In this document: positions 59,228-64,000 of the stretch, piece by piece
How positions within the stretch are numbered: position 1 is the stretch's first letter
How the letters are laid out: each line of letters begins with the position of its first letter
Source of the DNA: an uncultured Eggerthella sp.
Lineage (GTDB): Bacteria; Actinomycetota; Coriobacteriia; Coriobacteriales; Eggerthellaceae
Assembly: GCA_900553605.1 (NCBI GenBank)
Contig: USDX01000004.1
Span: 57,218-121,217 of the forward strand
Direction of reading: 5' to 3'
DNA length: 64,000 bases
Translations under genes and position numbers: made by a program
Notes under the pieces: generated by a model
Database searches by the model: none
Told to the model about the DNA's origin: nothing
Seen by the model: the letters and a program-made list of their open reading frames with translations, nothing else

Positions 59228-60438
59228 GCGGTTCCGTGCAGGACAATTCCGCGACTGATTCGTTGGTTGGTTCGGAAGGCGAGCCAACGCCCGATTTGCC
59301 TTTGTCTAATTCGGCGCTTGGTGCGGTGTCGCATTCATCTGCTAGTTCACCGCGCGAATTGGAGCTGCTTGCTGGCAGCAACGCCGAGCGGGCGTACTCG
59401 TTCTGGGCGTATTTTCGCTCGCATTTCGGGTTTGTGTTCGGCATGGCTGCCCTGATGGCTGTGGTGGCGGGCATTCTGGCAGTCACCGGCTCGAACGCCT
59501 CCGCAATTGCGCTCGTTTCCATCTGTGAGGCTCTGTTCGCCTGCATTGTGCTTGCCGTCGGTTTTTTGCGCGATTGCAAGTTGTACCAGCAGTTGGATCT
59601 GTTCTGCAATTCACCCGAAAACGCACGGTATCTCTCTTCGATTTTGGACGAGCCGAGAACCTTGGAAGGCTCTATCGCCTATCGCGCGCTCGCCGTGCAG
59701 GGCAAGGCGGCTTCCGATGAACTTGCCGCCCGCTCTCGCGACATGAAGGAATATCGCGACTACATCGAACTGTGGGTCCACGAGGCTAAAACGCCCATTG
59801 CGTCGGCGCAGCTGGCTTTATCGAGTCTTCACGGTCCTGAAATCAATGAGGTACGCGGCGATCTCGATCGCATCGAATCGCGTATTGAACAGGCTCTGTA
59901 CTATGCACGTTCGGCAACGTTGAGCGAAGATTTTTCTATTGAAGTGCTCAATCTGGCGGCGGTGGCGCGCAAGGCGTGCCGCCAAAGGTCTCGCACGCTG
60001 ATCGGCGCGGGGGTCTCGCTTGATTTTGCAATTGATGATGCCCTCGAAGTGCTCGCCGATGCGAAGTGGGTCGATTTCATCGTCGGTCAAGTTTTGGAAA
60101 ACTCGGCGAAGTACGGCGCAAAATGCATTCGTTTCGAAAGCGCGGTAAGGGATGAGGGCACGAAAGACGGCTGCATTGAGCTGTCGATAAGCGACGATGG
60201 CGACGGCATCCCCGCTGCCGATGTGCCGCGCGTGTTCGATCGCGGCTTCACAGGAAGCAAGGGTCGTACGCATCATAAAGCAACAGGAATGGGTCTTTAT
60301 TTGGCTGCCGTGGCCTGCGAAAGAATAGGACTTGGCCTGCGCATTTCTTCGGAAGAGGGGCGGGGCACGACCATCATGTTGACCTTCCCGCTCGATCGTA
60401 CGCGTATGGAATTGGCGGCAAACCTTACAAGATCGTAA
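59224..60438 (+). CDS. Sensor histidine kinase (BceS-like, intramembrane-sensing)
   Basis: The 404-residue kinase has a disordered Ser/Glu-rich start of about 55 residues, two transmembrane helices (about 70-89 and 96-116) with almost no extracellular loop, and a kinase core with the phosphorylated His186 in WVHEAKTPIA, QALYYARS and the ATP site SDDGDGIPAADVPRVFDRGF, TGMGLYLA. Kinases this short outside sense through the partner BceAB-type transporter, which is next door. It overlaps the regulator by four bases. Confidence 0.93.
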   Translation: MSGSVQDNSATDSLVGSEGEPTPDLPLSNSALGAVSHSSASSPRELELLAGSNAERAYSFWAYFRSHFGFVFGMAALMAVVAGILAVTGSNASAIALVSICEALFACIVLAVGFLRDCKLYQQLDLFCNSPENARYLSSILDEPRTLEGSIAYRALAVQGKAASDELAARSRDMKEYRDYIELWVHEAKTPIASAQLALSSLHGPEINEVRGDLDRIESRIEQALYYARSATLSEDFSIEVLNLAAVARKACRQRSRTLIGAGVSLDFAIDDALEVLADAKWVDFIVGQVLENSAKYGAKCIRFESAVRDEGTKDGCIELSISDDGDGIPAADVPRVFDRGFTGSKGRTHHKATGMGLYLAAVACERIGLGLRISSEEGRGTTIMLTFPLDRTRMELAANLTRS

Positions 60439-60450
60439 GATTGCGGTAAG
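60424..60450 (+). promoter_or_regulatory. GTAAG half-sites spaced 11 bases, candidate operator for the response regulator
   Basis: CTTAC (60424-60428), GTAAG (60435-60439) and GTAAG (60446-60450) recur every 11 bases, on one face of the helix, just past the kinase stop and 70-100 bases before the ATPase gene. OmpR-type regulators bind such 11-spaced repeats, so this is a good candidate site. Confidence 0.6.
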
Positions 60451-60522
60451 GCCCTTCGATGGCTCTGGTTTCGCGATCTCCGCATTATGGGAGTGTACCG
60501 AATCGAAGAGAAAGGAACTCCC

Positions 60523-61392
60523 ATGTCTGTGGTCACCGCAACCCCTCCAGCAGGTATCGCAAATAACAATTATCCCGACAGCCGCAAGGCCTTGCTTTCT
60601 GTGCGTAATGCCCAAAAAGTGTATGGCTCGCGGGAGGCCGTCACGCGCGCGCTTGACGATGTGTCGTTCGATATTTGCGAAGGCGAATTCGTAGGCGTGA
60701 TGGGCCCATCTGGTTCAGGTAAGAGCACGCTATTGAACTGCATCTCCACCATCGACACCGTGACCAGCGGGAACATCATCTTGAACGGGCTCGATATCAC
60801 GCAATTGCGCAGCCGTCAGCTGTCCAAGTTTCGTCGCGACGACCTGGGCTTTATCTTCCAGGATGCGAATCTGCTCGATACCCTGACTGGTTTTGAGAAC
60901 ATTGCTTTGGCCCTTACCATTAAGGGAGAAAAGGCCGATGCCGTTCGCGCGAAGGTCGATCGTACTGCCGATCTTTTGGGCGTGGCAGACGTTCTGCAGA
61001 AGTATCCACGCCAAATGTCGGGCGGCCAGCGCCAGCGCGTGGCCGCGGCGCGCGCCATCGTCGCCGACCCGAAGCTGGTCCTTGCCGACGAGCCCACCGG
61101 CGCGCTCGATTCGCGCAACGCCGCCGTTCTCCTTGAAACCCTCGAGGTGCTGAACGCGAAGCTGCACGCCACCATCATGATGGTCACGCATGATGCAGTT
61201 GCGGCATCGTATGCCGATCGCATTCTGTTCATCAAGGACGGCAAGCTATTCAACGAGCTGCGCCGCGGTGATAGCGCAAGGACCGATTTCTATCAGCGCA
61301 TCCTTGAGGTTCAGGCGTTCCTTTCTGGCAAGCAGGGCGATTCCTCCGCGGTCGGTTTTGTAGCTTCGCATGTCTCTGCGCTGCGCAAATAG
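60523..61392 (+). CDS. ABC transporter ATPase, BceA-like
   Basis: The 289-residue ATPase has Walker A GPSGSGKST (residues 61-69), signature MSGGQRQ (about 166), Walker B LVLADEPTGALDS and the switch His in VTHDA. It is of the BceA/LolD branch that works with large FtsX-like permeases. The start is ATG 60523, 6-7 bases behind AAAGGA. The system removes peptide antibiotics from their lipid targets and also feeds the signal to the BceS-like kinase. It is preceded by the candidate operator and followed after 3-12 bases by the permease. Confidence 0.94.
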   Translation: MSVVTATPPAGIANNNYPDSRKALLSVRNAQKVYGSREAVTRALDDVSFDICEGEFVGVMGPSGSGKSTLLNCISTIDTVTSGNIILNGLDITQLRSRQLSKFRRDDLGFIFQDANLLDTLTGFENIALALTIKGEKADAVRAKVDRTADLLGVADVLQKYPRQMSGGQRQRVAAARAIVADPKLVLADEPTGALDSRNAAVLLETLEVLNAKLHATIMMVTHDAVAASYADRILFIKDGKLFNELRRGDSARTDFYQRILEVQAFLSGKQGDSSAVGFVASHVSALRK

Positions 61393-61404
61393 GCGGTGAT
61401 TATC

Positions 61405-63636
61405 ATGTTGATGAAACTTGCCTTGCGCAACGTGCGCCGCAGCATGCGCGATTACGCTGTGTATTTCGTTACCCTGACTTTGGGCGTGGCGGTGTTCTAC
61501 GCCTTCAATGCCATCGAGGATTCCCGCGTGCTGTTTGAGGCACAGGAAGGCGCCGCAAACGTGTTCCTGGCGTCGGGTGCGAGCATTTTCGACATCCTCG
61601 CACAGGTCATGACCTATTTCAGCATCGTTGTTGCCGTGGTTTTGGGCTTTTTGGTTCTGTACGCCAACCGGTTCGTGGTTCGCGCCCGCAAGAAGGAATT
61701 CGGCACCTATCTGCTGCTGGGCATGAGCCCACGCCAGGTTTCCTCGGTGGTGCTGATGGAAACGCTGATTGTCGGCTTGCTTGCGCTGGTGGTTGGCCTT
61801 GGCCTCGGCTTTCTAATCTCGCAGGCGATCGCCTTCGCCACAGCGGGGCTCATCGGCGTGGCCATCAGCGACTACCATTTGCTGTTCAGCGCTAGGTCCG
61901 CGCAGTTGACTTTGGGGTGTTTCGCGCTCATCTTCGTTGTGGTTGCCCTGTTCAACGCCGTGCAGATTTCGCGCTGTAAGCTCGTCTCACTGCTTTCGGC
62001 TAACTCTCGCAGCGAGCGTATGCCCGTGCACAACCCTATTGTCTGTCTGGTCGTGTTCGTGTTGTCGTGCCTGGTGCTTGCGAAGGCGTACTCTGAGCTC
62101 AATATTGACGGCCTGGTCTTCTTCGGTGAACACTTCCGTATCGCGACTGCCCTGATGCTCATTGGCACATTGAGTCTGTTCTGGTCGGCGGCCGGCTTCT
62201 TCATCCTACTAATCCAGCGTTTGCGCGGTGCCTACTTCAAAGGCCTTGCCATGTTCACCATGCGTCAAATCGCAGCGAAGGTGAATACCGCGTTTGTGTC
62301 GTTGTGGGCGGTTACTGTTCTTCTGTTCTTCAGTATCGTTGTATTCTCCACGGGCTTCAGCCTGGCGACGGTCTTCTCTGACCAGCTGGAAGAAAACACG
62401 CAGTTCGATGCATCTATCCGTGCGAGCCTGATGATACTTGACGTCTCTGACATGGAGGCAGTGCCAGCAGAGCGGTTCGGCGGGGAAGATGAGAAGGCGG
62501 CCGCGATCAAGGAGACCGAAGCCCAGCGTAACGAGATCCATGGCCTTTGGCAGGCGAACGGCGGCTCTACCGCTGCATATTTTAAGTCGCTTATCCCCGA
62601 TTGGGATGAGCGCGTGACGGGATCGGCTCAGGTGGACACGTGGCTTGCGAACGATTTGACGAACAAGCAGCTTGCCGACGCCTGCGGCTTCACGCTTGCG
62701 CAAATCGGCTCCGACGAGGATTCCAGCATGGCAGACGAGGGCGTGCAGTACGTACCGTTGTCGCAGTTCAACGCCGCTCGACAGCTTGCAGGCGAAAAAC
62801 CAATCGAGCTAGCTGCAAACGAGTACCTAGTTGACAACACAGTCGACAAATCGGCTGAATACGCAAAGGCCCTTGGACAAAAGGGACGTACGATCACCGT
62901 CGATGGGCATAATCTGGCAGCATCCGGGCAGGTTGTTTCGCAGTCGCTTCAGGTGAGCAATATGAGTTGTCTGATCGCCGTTTTGGTGGTTCCCGACGAA
63001 TTGGCGGCCAAAAGGTTCGCCGTTGGCGACTTGCCGTATTTAAGCGAGCTGAACGTCAACCTGGCAAGCGATTCGAAAGAGCAGGCCATGAAAGATCTTA
63101 TGGCTGAATACGGGAAGGCTGTCCCTCCGAGGGAGGAGCTTGCCGAGGCTGGCTGGACGTACGACTCCCGCCCGTGGCCGGTGTCCTATTACGACACGAG
63201 CGAGGGCATTATCGCCGATAGCATGGGGCTTAAGCTTCTCTTGGTATATTTGGCGCTCTACATCGGGTTCGTCTTCCTCGTGACTACCGCAGCCGTTCTT
63301 TCCGTTCAGCAGCTCTCTGAGGTTGCGGACAGTATCCCGCGCTATCGTTTGCTGGCTCAGTTGGGGTGCGACAGAGGCATGGTGCTGCGAAGCCTGCGTA
63401 CGCAGATCGGCGTTTACTTCGTGGCTCCGCTTCTGGTCGCAGGATGCCATTCAGTATGTGTGATCAGCCTTCTGTACAAGAATCTGCTGTCGCTTTGGGG
63501 CACGGGGGCCGTTACCGGCGCACTTGCCGTTGGCATCGCGCTGGTGGTCGCGGTGTATGCGATCTACCTGATATCCACGTACCTGGTTGCGCGATCGGCG
63601 GTAATCGCCGGCGCAGGTAAGAAGCTGCTTGCATAG
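61405..63636 (+). CDS. BceB-like ABC permease with large extracellular domain
   Basis: The 743-residue protein has ten hydrophobic segments. After the seventh lies an extracellular domain of roughly 220 residues (about residues 330-600) that is typical of BceB, where antibiotic peptide is bound. The first helices follow the MKLALRNVRRSMRDYAVYF start of the family. I place the start at ATG 61405, since the GTG 61396 is too close to the ribosome site TAGGCGG. The last helix ends near the C-terminus. It completes the four-gene Bce module. Confidence 0.92.
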   Translation: MLMKLALRNVRRSMRDYAVYFVTLTLGVAVFYAFNAIEDSRVLFEAQEGAANVFLASGASIFDILAQVMTYFSIVVAVVLGFLVLYANRFVVRARKKEFGTYLLLGMSPRQVSSVVLMETLIVGLLALVVGLGLGFLISQAIAFATAGLIGVAISDYHLLFSARSAQLTLGCFALIFVVVALFNAVQISRCKLVSLLSANSRSERMPVHNPIVCLVVFVLSCLVLAKAYSELNIDGLVFFGEHFRIATALMLIGTLSLFWSAAGFFILLIQRLRGAYFKGLAMFTMRQIAAKVNTAFVSLWAVTVLLFFSIVVFSTGFSLATVFSDQLEENTQFDASIRASLMILDVSDMEAVPAERFGGEDEKAAAIKETEAQRNEIHGLWQANGGSTAAYFKSLIPDWDERVTGSAQVDTWLANDLTNKQLADACGFTLAQIGSDEDSSMADEGVQYVPLSQFNAARQLAGEKPIELAANEYLVDNTVDKSAEYAKALGQKGRTITVDGHNLAASGQVVSQSLQVSNMSCLIAVLVVPDELAAKRFAVGDLPYLSELNVNLASDSKEQAMKDLMAEYGKAVPPREELAEAGWTYDSRPWPVSYYDTSEGIIADSMGLKLLLVYLALYIGFVFLVTTAAVLSVQQLSEVADSIPRYRLLAQLGCDRGMVLRSLRTQIGVYFVAPLLVAGCHSVCVISLLYKNLLSLWGTGAVTGALAVGIALVVAVYAIYLISTYLVARSAVIAGAGKKLLA

Positions 63637-63897
63637 GGCGAGGGGCTTCGAGTAAGGCACGTAGGGGGCGGCGCACGGCCCTCGAAGGAAAGCCGTCTCC
63701 TGCGGCGGAGCCACCCAGCTGCCTCTTCTGCTCCCGAATTCTTTGGCGTTCCCTGTTCCTTTTCTTCGGAAGGAGCAGCCTGAGCCCAAATAGACGTGCT
63801 TGGTTGAACCTGAAGAGAAAAGGGGCAGGTCAGGTTAAACCCGCATAGCGGCGCTTCATCGATTGTGGGCTGCTTTTCATAATTCTGAAAATAATTC

Positions 63898-63926
63898 TTG
63901 ACCTAGCGTGGTGGCGAGGGTATATT
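63898..63926 (+). promoter_or_regulatory. Promoter of tRNA-Ala
   Basis: TTGACC (63898-63903) and TATATT (63921-63926) are exactly 17 bases apart and 14 bases before the tRNA. The rest of the gap 63637-63939 shows only an imperfect GGTTGAACCT/AGGTTAAACC repeat. Confidence 0.85.
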
Positions 63927-63939
63927 AATCAAGCACTTC

Positions 63940-64000
63940 GGGGCATTAGCTCAGCTGGGAGAGCGCATGGCTGGCAGCCATGAGGTCAGGGGTTCGATCC
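63940..64000 (+). tRNA. tRNA-Ala (anticodon GGC), cut by the window edge
   Basis: GGGGCATTAGCTCAGCTGGG is the usual start. The anticodon arm CATGG-CTGGCAG-CCATG gives GGC, reading GCC. The window ends in the T arm (GGTTCGATCC), so the 3' end is missing. Confidence 0.95.

Overview
This window looks like the chromosome of a Gram-positive anaerobe of the phylum Actinomycetota, most likely class Coriobacteriia (Eggerthellaceae or a relative). I infer this from a Rho factor with a very long charged N-terminal region, ThyX in place of ThyA, an archaeal-type topoisomerase I, a split class I fumarase, a flavin reductase-rubredoxin fusion, and an L31 gene with a hairpin leader and a long Ala-rich tail. 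The genus is not determined. By eye, most genes are about 55-58 percent GC, while sampled lines of bases 130-6018 are about 40-46 percent.

Bases 1-6018 are a decayed accessory island. It opens at an abrupt junction near base 125 between a headless minus-strand coding fragment and the SPASM tail of a radical SAM peptide maturase. Next come a 40-residue Cys-bearing ORF, a DUF2975 membrane protein and its XRE regulator, and then the remains of a class III (SapB-like) lanthipeptide locus. That locus has a LanKC synthetase reduced to its N-terminal and C-terminal ends, an intact 40-residue precursor with the LDLQSLE leader box, a hairpin, an intact ABC ATPase/permease pair, and an ABC exporter with two compensating frameshifts.

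Bases 6040-9798 hold RNase P RNA on the minus strand (its promoter lies within a perfect inverted repeat) and thiamin genes: thiamin pyrophosphokinase, a TPP riboswitch, thiC and thiD. Bases 9807-20060 hold cca (minus strand), recN, nfo, tal-rho, sppA and a methionyl-tRNA-synthetase-like protein with altered catalytic motifs. Bases 20061-22353 are repeat-rich: 60-base-periodic repeats, the rpmE leader and gene, a MITE-like nested palindrome and an Ala-rich orphan.

Bases 22438-28150 hold the rubredoxin fusion, thyX, a DUF1385 protein and topA. Bases 28336-35419 are a compact run, mdh-fumarase alpha-fumarase beta-tmk-holB-ricT-pncB, with several overlaps. Bases 35563-39490 hold two DegV fatty-acid-binding proteins, a dehydrogenase-like protein with a Cys/His tail, and a PflX-like radical SAM protein. 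tRNA-Thr follows, then small minus-strand genes, a processive glycosyltransferase, comF, a solute-binding lipoprotein, an HtrA protease, aroE and aroD.

Bases 47761-57702 are the classical growth cluster pyrH-frr-uppS-cdsA-dxr-rseP-ispG-proS-U32 peptidase; its RseP lacks a PDZ domain. Bases 58553-63636 are a BceRS-BceAB-type peptide sensing and resistance module with GTAAG half-sites spaced 11 bases apart before the transporter genes. The window ends inside a tRNA-Ala gene with a good promoter.
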